Positions 9,791-18,527 of a DNA stretch of 53,095 nt are shown piece by piece. The stretch's first letter is position 1; the number at the start of each line of letters is the position of its first letter. Source of the DNA: Kocuria tytonicola (lineage in GTDB: Bacteria > Actinomycetota > Actinomycetes > Actinomycetales > Micrococcaceae); contig NZ_PHOA01000004.1 in the NCBI RefSeq assembly GCF_003687455.1, forward strand, positions 1-53,095, given 5' to 3'. Both the position numbers and the translations under genes were made by a program. Under the pieces are notes generated by a model. That model was not told the DNA's origin, did not search any database, and saw only the letters and a list, made by a program, of their open reading frames with translations.

Positions 9791-10887
9791 GCCAGCCACA
9801 ACCCATCGACGTTCCCGAGACCGTGGAACAAGTTCCCGAGCAGGGGCAAAAGCCCCAGGACGTGCGCGGCAAGAGCCAGGGACAGCTGGTCCGCCAGCGC
9901 TTCTTCGGCAACACCGGCGCGGTCGTCTCCGTGGTCGTGCTCCTGTTCATCGTCGTCCTCTCCGTGACCTCCATCGGCATCGGCCCCATCCCGGGCTGGT
10001 GGAAGTGGAGCCCGGACGCCACCGGCACGGTGATGAACAGTGGTCGCCCCACCCTGTCGCTGCTGCCGCCCTCGCTGGGGGAGCACCCGTTCGGCCAGGA
10101 CAACCTGGGGCGGGACCTGTTCGCCATGTGCATGCAGGGCACCCAGTACTCGTTGATCGTGATGATCGTGGTGGGACTGATCGCGGGCATCGTAGGCACG
10201 GTGGTGGGCGGCCTCGCAGGCTACTTCCGAGGCTGGACCGAGGCCGTGCTGATGCGCCTGACCGACGTCATCATCATCATCCCGCTGGTCATCTTGGCGG
10301 CGCTGCTGGGCCGGCTGGCTATCTCCTGGGTGCGCTCGCACGGGCTGCCCACGTTTGCCACGGTGCTCGCCCTGGGTGTGCTGATCGGTCTGGCCTCCTG
10401 GCCGCCCCTCGCACGTCTCGTGCGCGGTGAGTTTCTCACCCTGCGCGAGCGCGAGTTCGTGGACGCCGCACGCCTGGCGGGCGCCTCCAGCGGCCGGATC
10501 ATCTTCAAGCACATCCTGCCGAACACCGTGGGCGTGATCACGGTGAACATCACGCTGCTGATGTCCTCCGCGATCCTGCTGGAGACCTCGCTGTCCTACC
10601 TGGGTCTGGGCATCCAGGCCCCGGACTGGTCCCTGGGTCGGCTGATCAACGAGAACCAGACCGCCTTCGCCACCCGGCCGTGGCTGTTCTGGTGGCCCGG
10701 TGTGTTCATCGTCGCCATTGCACTGTCGATCAACTTCATCGGCGACGGCCTGCGGGACGCGTTCGACCCGCGCCAGCGCAAGTTCAACCCCAAGCGCGCC
10801 CGCGAGGCCGGCTCGGGCACGGACACCCTCCGGACCCCGCTCGCCGACGCCGCGCAGCCGGGTGCCGCGGGTCAGGCCACCCGATGA
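9787..10887 (+). CDS. Peptide ABC transporter permease, DppC type
   Basis: This 366-residue permease has a charged N-terminal extension of ~45 residues, then a first helix (VVSVVVLLFIVVLSVTSIGI). The periplasmic loop EHPFGQDNLGRDLFAMCMQG is the hallmark of DppC/OppC (OppC_N). The membrane domain ends with the EAA loop GEFLTLREREFVDAARLAGA, which docks onto the ATPase. Translation is probably coupled to the upstream permease through the 4-base ATGA overlap. Its last 16 bases overlap the 3' end of the convergent PH-domain gene, leaving no space for a terminator. Confidence 0.94.
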   Translation: MSQPQPIDVPETVEQVPEQGQKPQDVRGKSQGQLVRQRFFGNTGAVVSVVVLLFIVVLSVTSIGIGPIPGWWKWSPDATGTVMNSGRPTLSLLPPSLGEHPFGQDNLGRDLFAMCMQGTQYSLIVMIVVGLIAGIVGTVVGGLAGYFRGWTEAVLMRLTDVIIIIPLVILAALLGRLAISWVRSHGLPTFATVLALGVLIGLASWPPLARLVRGEFLTLREREFVDAARLAGASSGRIIFKHILPNTVGVITVNITLLMSSAILLETSLSYLGLGIQAPDWSLGRLINENQTAFATRPWLFWWPGVFIVAIALSINFIGDGLRDAFDPRQRKFNPKRAREAGSGTDTLRTPLADAAQPGAAGQATR

Positions 10888-11540
10888 CCAGCCGGGTGTC
10901 CCACGGTGTACAGGACCCCGCTCGCGGCGAGGAGCACCACGACCGCCGCGAGCGGGCCTGCCACCACGCGGATGCGGACGGGCTCGACCTGTCCGTCACG
11001 GGCGAAGACGTCCAGCTCGCCGGTCTCGATCCTGCGCTGCCACTCGGTGCGCACACGGTGGGCGGCGGCGCCGGACGCCGTGGAGGTCAGGTCACCCGGA
11101 CGCACGCTCCCGTCGGGACGGGCAATGGGGTGGTTGCGGTTCACGGCGTCCGTACCGGCACGGAACGTCGCGCCGGCGCCCGCCGCGGGCAGCGCGAAAC
11201 TGGAGTAGGTCCGGTCCTCGGTGGCGATCGTCACCGCGAACCGCGTGCGCACGTCCACGATCCGGCCCCACGGGACGGCCACGGTGCGCGCGGGATTCAC
11301 CAGGCGCACCTCCCCCGGGTGGATCTCCAGGCGGGGGCGCCAGTACAGCGCGTACCCGAGGGCCGCGAGCCCGAGGCACCCGCACACCGAGGCCGCGTGG
11401 TGTGCGGCCGTGTGACCCCACCCGGTCACGGCCACCACGAGACCCAGCACCACCAGGAATCCGGTCAGCCACGGCGCCGACGCCGCTCGGAAGGTTTCGT
11501 GGGCCGCGGCCCCGGCGGGTTCGTCATGGGTCTTCGGCAT
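10872..11540 (-). CDS. Membrane protein with bacterial PH-like domain (bPH_6 type)
   Basis: This is a 222-residue protein of unknown function. Two hydrophobic helices (about 24-40 and 50-66) precede a small beta-rich domain starting RPRLEIHPGEVRLVNPARTV with PWGRIVDVRTRFAVTI, the pattern of PF10756-like bacterial PH domains in actinobacteria. A last hydrophobic helix lies near the C terminus. ATG 11540 is favoured because TAGCAT (minus strand, 11553-11548) lies seven bases before it, fitting leaderless transcription; ATG 11549 is an alternative. The gene lies antisense inside the importer locus, overlapping the permease stop and diverging from the ATPase gene 71 bp away. Confidence 0.75.
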   Translation of the reverse strand: MPKTHDEPAGAAAHETFRAASAPWLTGFLVVLGLVVAVTGWGHTAAHHAASVCGCLGLAALGYALYWRPRLEIHPGEVRLVNPARTVAVPWGRIVDVRTRFAVTIATEDRTYSSFALPAAGAGATFRAGTDAVNRNHPIARPDGSVRPGDLTSTASGAAAHRVRTEWQRRIETGELDVFARDGQVEPVRIRVVAGPLAAVVVLLAASGVLYTVGHPAGHRVA

Positions 11541-11611
11541 GGCCCCCATGCTAGGCAATGCGCGCACGGGACGACGGCGCGCCCCCTTCTCGACACGATG
11601 GAGCACACACG

Positions 11612-13756
11612 ATGAGCACCTCGCACCAGCCCGGTGACCTCCCCGAGGGCACGCCCGAACCGCACGGCGCGGGGGAGCACCCCGGTTCCGTGAACCCCGA
11701 CGAGACCACCGCGCCCGAGCACAACGCACCGTGGAACGGCGCCCGGGCCGGGGACGGCCGCGTGGCCACACCGGACGCCGACGCCGCCGCGTCCGGTGCC
11801 GCCGTCCCCGGAACCTCGTCCGCGGGCATCGCGGCGGGCGGGGCCACGGCGGCCGGGGCGCACGCGAGCGGGGAGCCTGCCGCCGGAGGAACCGCGGTCG
11901 TGGCCGCGGCCGGGGCGGGTGCGAGCGCCGCGGGCACCGAGAAGCGCCGCGGCCGCCGGGCCCAGCGTCCCGAACCCACCGCTCGCAGGAGTAGGACCCG
12001 CAAGACCGTGGCGCGTGGTGAGCCCGTGCTGAGCGTGCGCGGTTTGTCCGTGGACTTCGGCGTGGACCGCGAGTGGGTCCCGGCCGCGATCGACCTGAAC
12101 TACGACGTGGCTGCGGGCGAGGTGCTCGCAATCGTGGGCGAGTCCGGCTCCGGCAAGTCCGCGAGCTCGATGTCCATGCTGGGTCTGCTGCCCTCCAACG
12201 CCCGGGTGAACGGCTCAGCGAAACTCGGCGACGAGGAGCTGATCGGGCTGCGGGGCAACGCGCTGCGGCGCGTGCGCGGCGAGGAGATCGCCGTGATCTT
12301 CCAGGAGCCCATGACCGCACTGAACCCCGTGTACACGGTGGGCCAGCAGATCGTGGAGACCATCCGCCTGCACCGGGATGTCTCCCCGGCGGAGGCCACC
12401 GAGCGCGCCAAGCAGATGCTCACCATGGTGGAGCTGCCGGACCCGGAGAAGGCGTTCCGCTCCTACCCCCACCAGCTCTCGGGCGGTCAGCGGCAGCGCG
12501 CCATGATTGCGCAGTCCCTGTCCTGCGACCCCAAGCTGCTGATCGCGGACGAGCCCACCACGGCGCTGGACGTGACCGTGCAGGCCGAGATTCTGGACCT
12601 GATCCGCAACCTCAAGGACCAGCTGGACTCCGCGGTCATCCTCATCACCCACGACATGGGTGTGGTGGCGGACCTCGCGGACAAGATCGCGGTCATGCAG
12701 AAGGGCGTGATCGTGGAGCAGGGCACGGCGGAGCAGATCTTCTCCGCGCCGCAGCACCCCTACACGCGGTCCCTGCTGGAGTCCGTACCGCACCTGGGCC
12801 AGGGCAACGAGTCCGACGAGTCCGTGGACATGGTGGCGGTGCTCGAGCGCTCCCTCGCCATGCCCCTGGCCCCGGACCGCAGCACGGCCGAGGAGGCCTC
12901 GATGGACACCCTCGCGCAGCGCGTGGTGGCCCCGGTGCTGCAGCTCAAGGACGTGGCGATCGAGTACCCCAAGCAGGGCCGCAACCCGGCGTTCCGCGCG
13001 GTGGAGGACGTGAGCCTCACCGTGGCCGCGGGGGAGACCGTGGGCCTGGTGGGCGAGTCCGGTTCCGGCAAGACCACCATCGGCCGTGCGGCCGTGGGTC
13101 TGCTGCCCACGGTGGCGGGTTCCCTGGTGGTGGACGGCGTGGAGCTGGCCGGGGCCTCCCGGTCCACGCTCAACAAGGTCCGCAAGGACGTGGGCATGGT
13201 CTTCCAGGACCCGTCCTCCTCCCTGAACCCGCGGCTGCCCATCGGCGAGTCCATCGGAGAGCCCATGTTCCTGGCCGGTGCGGCCAAGGGTGCGGAGCTG
13301 CAGAACCGGATCGAGCAGCTGCTGGACCAGGTGCGCCTGCCGCGCAACTACCGCAACCGCTACCCGCACGAGCTCTCGGGCGGTCAGAAGCAGCGCGTGG
13401 GCATTGCCCGTGCCCTGTCCCTCAAACCCAAGCTGCTCGTGGCGGACGAGCCCACCTCCGCGCTGGACGTCTCCGTGCAGGCCACCGTGCTGGACCTGTT
13501 CGAGGAGCTGCAGCAGGAGATGGGCTTCGCGTGCCTGTTCGTGACCCACGACCTCGCCGTGATCGACCGGCTCGCCAACCGCATCGTGGTCATGCAGCAC
13601 GGGCACATCGTGGAGCAGGGCTCGCGTGAGGCGGTGCTGCGCCACCCGGAGCAGGAGTACACCAAGCGGCTGCTCGCAGCCGTCCCGGTGCCCTCGCCCG
13701 AGGCTCAGCGGGTGCGCCGCGAGCTGCGTCAGCAGATGGCGCAGCACGTGTCGTAG
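11612..13756 (+). CDS. Peptide ABC transporter ATPase, fused DppD-DppF
   Basis: This 714-residue protein contains two complete ABC ATPase domains, so one polypeptide can power the importer. The first ~135 residues are Ala/Gly/Pro-rich and probably disordered, ending in a basic KRRGRRAQR stretch. Domain 1 has Walker A GESGSGKS (~176-183), signature LSGGQRQR and Walker B LLIADEPTTALD. Domain 2 has Walker A GESGSGKT (~480-487), LSGGQKQR and LLVADEPTSALD. Both have the C-terminal oligopeptide-transporter extension (QHPYTRSLLESVP and PEQEYTKRLLAAVP). ATG 11612 was chosen as the start of the conserved reading; an upstream start at 11558 is possible. It is separated from its permease genes by the antisense PH gene and needs its own promoter. 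Confidence 0.93.
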   Translation: MSTSHQPGDLPEGTPEPHGAGEHPGSVNPDETTAPEHNAPWNGARAGDGRVATPDADAAASGAAVPGTSSAGIAAGGATAAGAHASGEPAAGGTAVVAAAGAGASAAGTEKRRGRRAQRPEPTARRSRTRKTVARGEPVLSVRGLSVDFGVDREWVPAAIDLNYDVAAGEVLAIVGESGSGKSASSMSMLGLLPSNARVNGSAKLGDEELIGLRGNALRRVRGEEIAVIFQEPMTALNPVYTVGQQIVETIRLHRDVSPAEATERAKQMLTMVELPDPEKAFRSYPHQLSGGQRQRAMIAQSLSCDPKLLIADEPTTALDVTVQAEILDLIRNLKDQLDSAVILITHDMGVVADLADKIAVMQKGVIVEQGTAEQIFSAPQHPYTRSLLESVPHLGQGNESDESVDMVAVLERSLAMPLAPDRSTAEEASMDTLAQRVVAPVLQLKDVAIEYPKQGRNPAFRAVEDVSLTVAAGETVGLVGESGSGKTTIGRAAVGLLPTVAGSLVVDGVELAGASRSTLNKVRKDVGMVFQDPSSSLNPRLPIGESIGEPMFLAGAAKGAELQNRIEQLLDQVRLPRNYRNRYPHELSGGQKQRVGIARALSLKPKLLVADEPTSALDVSVQATVLDLFEELQQEMGFACLFVTHDLAVIDRLANRIVVMQHGHIVEQGSREAVLRHPEQEYTKRLLAAVPVPSPEAQRVRRELRQQMAQHVS

Positions 13757-13768
13757 CGGCGGGTCGCG

Positions 13769-13811
13769 GCGGCGTCGGGCCTGCAGGGCGTCGAACCGCA
13801 GCCGACGCCGC
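13769..13811 (+). terminator. First hairpin downstream of the ATPase gene
   Basis: GCGGCGTCGG (13769-13778) pairs with CCGACGCCGC (13802-13811) around a 23-nt loop, 13 bases after the stop. It may act together with the stronger hairpin at 13883-13919. Confidence 0.4.
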
Positions 13812-13882
13812 GCCGGCCCGCGACCGACCGGTCGTCCAGGCTCGCGGGCACTCGGACCTGCCGCGTTGCGGCCCAGGAGCAC

Positions 13883-13919
13883 GGAACGGGACGTCATCCA
13901 CCGGATGGCGTCCCGTTCC
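13883..13919 (+). terminator. Strong terminator of the importer ATPase gene
   Basis: Arms 13883-13899 and 13903-13919 form a 17-bp stem with one G-U pair and a 3-nt loop, followed a few bases later by TTTT (13926-13929). This is the most conventional rho-independent terminator in the window. Confidence 0.8.
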
Positions 13920-13957
13920 CATGGGTTTTCCGCGCAGTCGCTGGTGACGCTGGCGCC

Positions 13958-14656
13958 ATGGTGAACCCCACGCGACTCTCATCCGACCTCGCCCGCCTGC
14001 GGCGCGAGACCGGCGCCTACCTCTCCACCGTCCGGTCCCTGTCCGCGACGCAGCTCACGCAGCCCTCGCTGTGCGGGTCCTGGGACCGCGCGCACGTGGT
14101 CGCCCACCTCGCGTCCAACGCCCGGGCCATCGCCAAGCTCGTGGAGTGGGCCGTCACGGGCGAGCCCCAGCAGCCCTACACGTCCCGTGACGCGCGGGAC
14201 GCGGAGATCGACGAGCTGGCGGACCTGCCGCGGGAGGAGCTCATCCGGCTCTCGGAGGACAACGCCGCGTACTTCGCGCAGCAGTGCGAACGGCTCTCCG
14301 GGGCGCTGCGGGCAGAGGATCTCGATCTGGACGGCAAGCCCATCACTGCCGCCACCATTCCGGCGGTGCGGATCGCGGAGCTCGTGATGCACCACGACGA
14401 CCTCGACACGTCCTGGACCCTGGCAGATGCGGACACCGAGTCCGCCCGGGACACCCTGGAGGGCGCGGTGCGTGCGATGCGCGCGAAGGGCGCACCGGGC
14501 ATGACGCTGCGCACCACGGAGCACGACGAGTGGATCATCGGCGACGGTGGTCAGCTCGTCACCGGGGACCGCGTGGGGATGCTCCTGTGGCTGGCCCGGG
14601 GCAGGAAAGAGGGCGTCAGCTCGGAGGGCGCGCTGCCCGAGCTGCCCACCTGGTGA
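13958..14656 (+). CDS. Maleylpyruvate isomerase family mycothiol-dependent enzyme
   Basis: This 232-residue protein has a DinB-like four-helix N-terminal domain. Its metal ligands match the mycothiol-dependent maleylpyruvate isomerase: H50 (in WDRAHVVAH), E141 and H145 (in ELVMH), the same E-x3-H spacing as in the Corynebacterium enzyme. These metal sites activate mycothiol. The true substrate is unknown, since most family members are detoxification or thiol-transfer enzymes and no aromatic-degradation genes are nearby. mshB in the same window shows that the host makes mycothiol. It is a single gene following the importer terminator; the start is not supported by a clear Shine-Dalgarno. Confidence 0.85.
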   Translation: MVNPTRLSSDLARLRRETGAYLSTVRSLSATQLTQPSLCGSWDRAHVVAHLASNARAIAKLVEWAVTGEPQQPYTSRDARDAEIDELADLPREELIRLSEDNAAYFAQQCERLSGALRAEDLDLDGKPITAATIPAVRIAELVMHHDDLDTSWTLADADTESARDTLEGAVRAMRAKGAPGMTLRTTEHDEWIIGDGGQLVTGDRVGMLLWLARGRKEGVSSEGALPELPTW

Positions 14657-14736
14657 GCTGAGGCCTCTGCCACGGTGGGCGGGCCCTCCGGCCCGGCCAA
14701 GACCCTCCCGGGCGGTTCAGGAAACGTGCGCTGCGG

Positions 14737-15798
14737 TCACGAGAGCACTGCGAGGGCATAGGCCGCGAACAGGGCGAGGTGGGCAACCCCGTGCACCGCC
14801 GTGGCGCGCGGTGCGGTGAACGTGACGACCGACAGGAGCAGGCTCACCGCGAGCAGCACGAGATCCGCAGGCTCGGGGGCCAGCACCACGGGTTGCCCCG
14901 TGAACATGCCGATGACCAGCACTGCCGGGATCGTGAGCCCCAGAGTGGACACCAGGGCCCCGTGACACAGGTTGCTGACCCGTTGCAGTTCGCCGGACAG
15001 TGCCGCCCGCACGGAGGTGATGGACTCCGGAAGGAAGACGATGCCCGCGATCAGCACCCCCGCGAGAGCGCTCGGGGCACCCAGCCTGCCCAGACCGTCG
15101 TCGAGCAGCGCGGCCATGCTGTGGGGCAGCAAGACCACGGGCAAGGCGGTGAGGACCAGCAGAGCCAGCCGGGAGAGGAGTTCTGCGCGGTGTTCGTGGA
15201 ACACGGAGCCGTGCGCCGACGTGCTGGGGGACGCAGCTGCAGCGCTCCGTTCCGCACGGTGGATCCGGGGGTCGACCTCCGTGAAGTCGCCGGCCTGCAC
15301 ACCGGTCTGGCGGCGGAGGAAGAACGCGTAGCCGCCGAGCACCAGCAGCAGCGAGAGGTACGCCGCCGCTCCGGCGTGGTTGGGGACCATCCCGCCGTGG
15401 CGCAGCCCGCCGACCACCAGGCACAGCCCGATCACCAGGTCGAGGATGATCATGGCCACGGCCATCACGGAGTCGCGCGCGATGCTCCCGTGCTCGCCAG
15501 GGCCGAGCATCACCGCAGAGATCAGCACCACCTCCACCACCACGATCGACAGCGTGAGCACCAGGGATCCGTAGGGGTCTCCCAGTCGTTCCGCCACGTG
15601 CTCCGCCTGCGCGACCACCCCGGTGGAGGCGAAGAGGATGACCCCCACGATGGCCGCGAGCGCGAGCACCAGCGGAAGCACGGGCACGGGCGGGGTGAGG
15701 GGCCCGGAGAGCAGGGCCAGGACGACGACGGCGAGCCACCCGACCGCGAGCCGGGCGAGCGCCAGCGGGGTCAGGACACGGCGCAGGGTGGGGAGCAT
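14737..15798 (-). CDS. chaA: Calcium/proton antiporter, ChaA-type CaCA family
   Basis: The 353-residue protein has about ten membrane helices in two inverted halves. It carries the duplicated alpha-repeat motifs of the CaCA family: AEHVAERLGDPYGSLVLTLS followed by VEVVLISAVM in the first half, and FLPESITSVRAALSGELQRV followed by NLCHGALVSTLGLTIP in the second. The acidic residues in these motifs (E in VVEV and PES) are the cation site. It should export Ca2+, or Na+/K+ in ChaA relatives, in exchange for protons. A short hydrophilic loop separates the halves. It is monocistronic and convergent with the preceding gene. Confidence 0.9.
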   Translation of the reverse strand: MLPTLRRVLTPLALARLAVGWLAVVVLALLSGPLTPPVPVLPLVLALAAIVGVILFASTGVVAQAEHVAERLGDPYGSLVLTLSIVVVEVVLISAVMLGPGEHGSIARDSVMAVAMIILDLVIGLCLVVGGLRHGGMVPNHAGAAAYLSLLLVLGGYAFFLRRQTGVQAGDFTEVDPRIHRAERSAAAASPSTSAHGSVFHEHRAELLSRLALLVLTALPVVLLPHSMAALLDDGLGRLGAPSALAGVLIAGIVFLPESITSVRAALSGELQRVSNLCHGALVSTLGLTIPAVLVIGMFTGQPVVLAPEPADLVLLAVSLLLSVVTFTAPRATAVHGVAHLALFAAYALAVLS

Positions 15799-15963
15799 CG
15801 GAGGATCACCTGGTTCCTCAGGACCCGGTGGGCCCCGCGAGGGGCAGGGTCGTCCCCGGGGGCGTGGAACGGTGACCGGGTCGTCCCGGCACCGTGTGCG
15901 GCGCGAGGGCCGCGACGAGGTGCGGTGGAGCGGGGAGGCTGCGCCGGGACGCGGCGGGACGGT

Positions 15964-16521
15964 TCAGTCGCGCACGCCGAAGAGCCAGGCGTCCGCGCGG
16001 TCGGTGTGTGGGTCGTCGAAGTTGACGAAGGTCCGGCCCTTGGCCTCGACCTTCTTGTACTCCTGGACGACCTCCAGGCTCAGCCGTTCGCGGTGCTCGA
16101 CTTCCACGATCACCGCGGTGGCGCCGGAACGGTCCGGGAGGGTGGCGGGGTAGGCGAGCGCGGCCACGAGGATCTGGGGTGCCTTCTCACGCGCCATGGC
16201 GCGCAGGGTGTCCAGGATCTGCTCGGGGCGCATGTCCGCGGCCTCCTGCGGGTCCACGGAGTTCAGCTCGAACTCGCCGTCCTTGCCGCCGGTCACGAGG
16301 AACGCCGGGAACGCGCCGTACGCCGCGACCTGCTCCTCCACCACGGCCTGCACGTGGCTCAGCGCGGTGTCCACGGTTTCCACGGCCGAGTCCGAGATCC
16401 ACTGGCGCCACGCGTTGTCGTGGTCCGCGCGGGCGCGGGCCGCCTCCGCCTTCGTCATCCGGGACGTGCCCCGGGCGGGCGTGGTGCGGCGTCGTGCAGG
16501 GCGAGCGGAGAACTGTGCCAC
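15964..16521 (-). CDS. Conserved actinobacterial protein of unknown function
   Basis: I do not recognise this 185-residue protein beyond seeing an ordinary, soluble, well-coded sequence. A basic, Arg-rich start (residues 1-22) precedes MTKAEAARARADHDNAWRQW, an alpha-helical region. A mixed alpha/beta part follows (FPAFLVTGGKDGEFELNSVD, QILVAALAYPATLP, ATAVIVEVEHRERLSLEVVQ). There is no signal peptide or membrane helix. GTG 16521 has GAGGAG about 11 bases upstream; the internal ATG 22 codons downstream is a possible alternative start. It diverges from gatC and shares the 105-bp region with the gat promoter. Confidence 0.6.
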   Translation of the reverse strand: MAQFSARPARRRTTPARGTSRMTKAEAARARADHDNAWRQWISDSAVETVDTALSHVQAVVEEQVAAYGAFPAFLVTGGKDGEFELNSVDPQEAADMRPEQILDTLRAMAREKAPQILVAALAYPATLPDRSGATAVIVEVEHRERLSLEVVQEYKKVEAKGRTFVNFDDPHTDRADAWLFGVRD

Positions 16522-16585
16522 GAAGGAGGACTCCTCAGAACGGTGGAGGGGCGGATGGTGTGCTGAGTCCAGGGTAGGCGCTCGC

Positions 16586-16591
16586 TAGACT
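16586..16591 (+). promoter_or_regulatory. Candidate -10 box of the gatCAB operon
   Basis: TAGACT lies 35 bp before the gatC ATG, leaving a short leader that carries AGGAG close to the start. No clear -35 box is seen. Confidence 0.4.
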
Positions 16592-16626
16592 GGATCGGAA
16601 CCACTCAGCCAAGACCAGGAGCATGC

Positions 16627-16923
16627 ATGTCTGCGATCACTCGCGACCAGGTGGCGCACCTGGCGGAGCTGGCCCGGATCGAGATGACGGACGAGGAGCT
16701 GGCCCGCGTGGCCGGCGAGCTCGAGCTGATCGTCTCCTCCGTGGCCTCCGTCAGCCAGGCCGCCGGACCCGACGTCCCCGCCACGAGCCACCCCCTTCCC
16801 CTGCAGAACGTCTTCCGCGAGGACGTGGTGGGGCAGACGCTCACGCAGGACGAGGCGCTCCTGAACGCCCCGGACGCCCAGGACGGCAAGTTCCGGGTCC
16901 CCGCCATCCTGGACGGGGAGTGA
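16627..16923 (+). CDS. gatC: Aspartyl/glutamyl-tRNA amidotransferase subunit C
   Basis: This 98-residue subunit wraps around GatA and stabilises the GatCAB complex. It shows the family pattern [20 protein letters not shown] at the N terminus and ends with [20 protein letters not shown] followed by FRVPAIL. AGGAG precedes ATG 16627; a second ATG at 16623 is out of frame. It is the first gene of the operon, with gatA starting 2 bp after its stop. Confidence 0.96.
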   Translation: MSAITRDQVAHLAELARIEMTDEELARVAGELELIVSSVASVSQAAGPDVPATSHPLPLQNVFREDVVGQTLTQDEALLNAPDAQDGKFRVPAILDGE

Positions 16924-16925
16924 TC

Positions 16926-18527
16926 ATGGCCGAGTCGATCGTCGAACTCTCCGCCGCGGACCTCGCGTCGAAGCTCGCCGCGGGCGAGGTGTCCTCCGTG
17001 GACGCCGTCCAGGCGCACCTGGACCAGATCGCCGCCACGGACGGTGCCGCGCTGGACGCCGCCGACCGCTCCCGCGGCACGGACGGGCTCAACGCCTTCC
17101 TGCACCGCAACACCGAGGAGGCGCTGCGGGTGGCCCGTGAGGTGGACGAGGCCCGCGCCAAGGGCGAGGAACTGCCCGAGCTGGCCGGTGTGCCGGTCGC
17201 GGTCAAGGACCTCATCGTCACCAAGGGCCAGCCCACCACGGCGGCCTCCCGCATGCTGGAGGGCTTCATGAGCCCCTACGACGGCACGGTGACCCGCAAG
17301 CTGCGCGCCGCCCGCATGCCCATCCTGGGCAAGACGAACCTGGACGAGTTCGCCATGGGCTCCTCCACGGAGCACTCCGCGTTCGGCCCCACGCGCAACC
17401 CGTGGGACCTCACCAAGATCCCCGGCGGCTCCGGTGGTGGCTCGGCCGCGGCGGTCTCCGCGTTCCAGGCGCCGCTCGCGCTCGGCACGGACACCGGCGG
17501 TTCCATCCGCCAGCCCGCGGCCGTGACCGGCACCGTGGGCGTGAAGCCCACCTACGGCTCGGTCTCGCGCTACGGCGTGATTGCCATGGCCTCGTCCCTG
17601 GACCAGGTGGGCCCCTGCTCGCGCACGGTGCTCGACGCCGCCCTGCTGCACGAGGTCGTGGGCGGCCACGACCCCGCGGACTCCACCTCGCTCCCGGACC
17701 CCGTGGGCGGCTACGCGCAGGCCGCGCGTGCCGGTGCCGCGGACGGCGGACTCGAGGGTCTGCGCGTGGGCGTCGTCAAGCAGCTCACGGGTGAGGGCTT
17801 CCAGGCGGGAGTGCAGCAGCGCTTCGAGGAGTCCCTGGACCTACTGCGCGGCGCCGGTGCGGAGATCGTGGAGGTCGAGGCCCCCAACTTCGAGTACGCC
17901 CTGGGCGCCTACTACCTGATCATGTCCTCGGAGGTCTCCTCCAACCTCGCCAAGTACGACGGCGTCCGGTTCGGTCTGCGGGTCACGCCCGAGGGCACGC
18001 CCACCATCGAGAAGGTCATGGGCGCCTCGCGCGCCGCGGGCTTCGGGGACGAGGTCAAGCGCCGCATCATCCTGGGCACCTACGCGCTGTCCGCCGGGTA
18101 CTACGACGCCTACTACGGCTCGGCCCAGCAGGTGCGCACTCTGGTGCAGCGGGACTTCGCGGCGGCCTTCGACAAGGCCGACGTGCTGATCTCTCCCACC
18201 GCACCCACCACGGCGTTCGACATCGGCGGCGTGGACGAGTCCGCGGACCCCATGCAGATGTACCTCAACGACATCGCGACCATCCCCACCAACCTGGCGG
18301 GAATCCCCGCGCTCTCGCTGCCCGGTGGGCTGGCACCGGAGGACGGGCTGCCCGTGGGCATCCAGTTCATGGCGCCCGCGCGCGAGGACGCCCGGGTGTA
18401 CCGGGCCGGAGCCGGGCTGGAGCGGCTGCTCACCGAGAACTGGGGCGGACCGCTGTGGCGGCACCGCGGCGACGTCGTCGGGACCGTTCGTGACTTTGCG
18501 GCCACGGCCGCGCAGGGAGGCAAGTGA
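16926..18527 (+). CDS. gatA: Aspartyl/glutamyl-tRNA amidotransferase subunit A
   Basis: This 533-residue amidase releases ammonia from glutamine for conversion of Glu-tRNA(Gln) or Asp-tRNA(Asn) to the amide. The Ser-cisSer-Lys triad is present: K94 (AVKDLIV), S169 in GGSGGGSA, and nucleophile S193 in [12 protein letters not shown], all offset by 15 from the Staphylococcus GatA residues. It is slightly longer than the usual ~485-500 residues because of an N-terminal insert near residues 35-55. The ATG is directly after the gatC stop, and its own stop overlaps the gatB start by one base, so the three subunits are translationally coupled. Confidence 0.97.
   Translation: MAESIVELSAADLASKLAAGEVSSVDAVQAHLDQIAATDGAALDAADRSRGTDGLNAFLHRNTEEALRVAREVDEARAKGEELPELAGVPVAVKDLIVTKGQPTTAASRMLEGFMSPYDGTVTRKLRAARMPILGKTNLDEFAMGSSTEHSAFGPTRNPWDLTKIPGGSGGGSAAAVSAFQAPLALGTDTGGSIRQPAAVTGTVGVKPTYGSVSRYGVIAMASSLDQVGPCSRTVLDAALLHEVVGGHDPADSTSLPDPVGGYAQAARAGAADGGLEGLRVGVVKQLTGEGFQAGVQQRFEESLDLLRGAGAEIVEVEAPNFEYALGAYYLIMSSEVSSNLAKYDGVRFGLRVTPEGTPTIEKVMGASRAAGFGDEVKRRIILGTYALSAGYYDAYYGSAQQVRTLVQRDFAAAFDKADVLISPTAPTTAFDIGGVDESADPMQMYLNDIATIPTNLAGIPALSLPGGLAPEDGLPVGIQFMAPAREDARVYRAGAGLERLLTENWGGPLWRHRGDVVGTVRDFAATAAQGGK

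Noticed and set aside
12215-13897. Minus-strand open frame opposite the double ATPase
   Set aside because: Both ABC domains with all motifs are on the plus strand; the minus frame has none.
16525-16536. Palindrome-like GGAGGACTCCTC before the unknown protein gene
   Set aside because: It overlaps the Shine-Dalgarno of that gene and is too short to claim as an operator.
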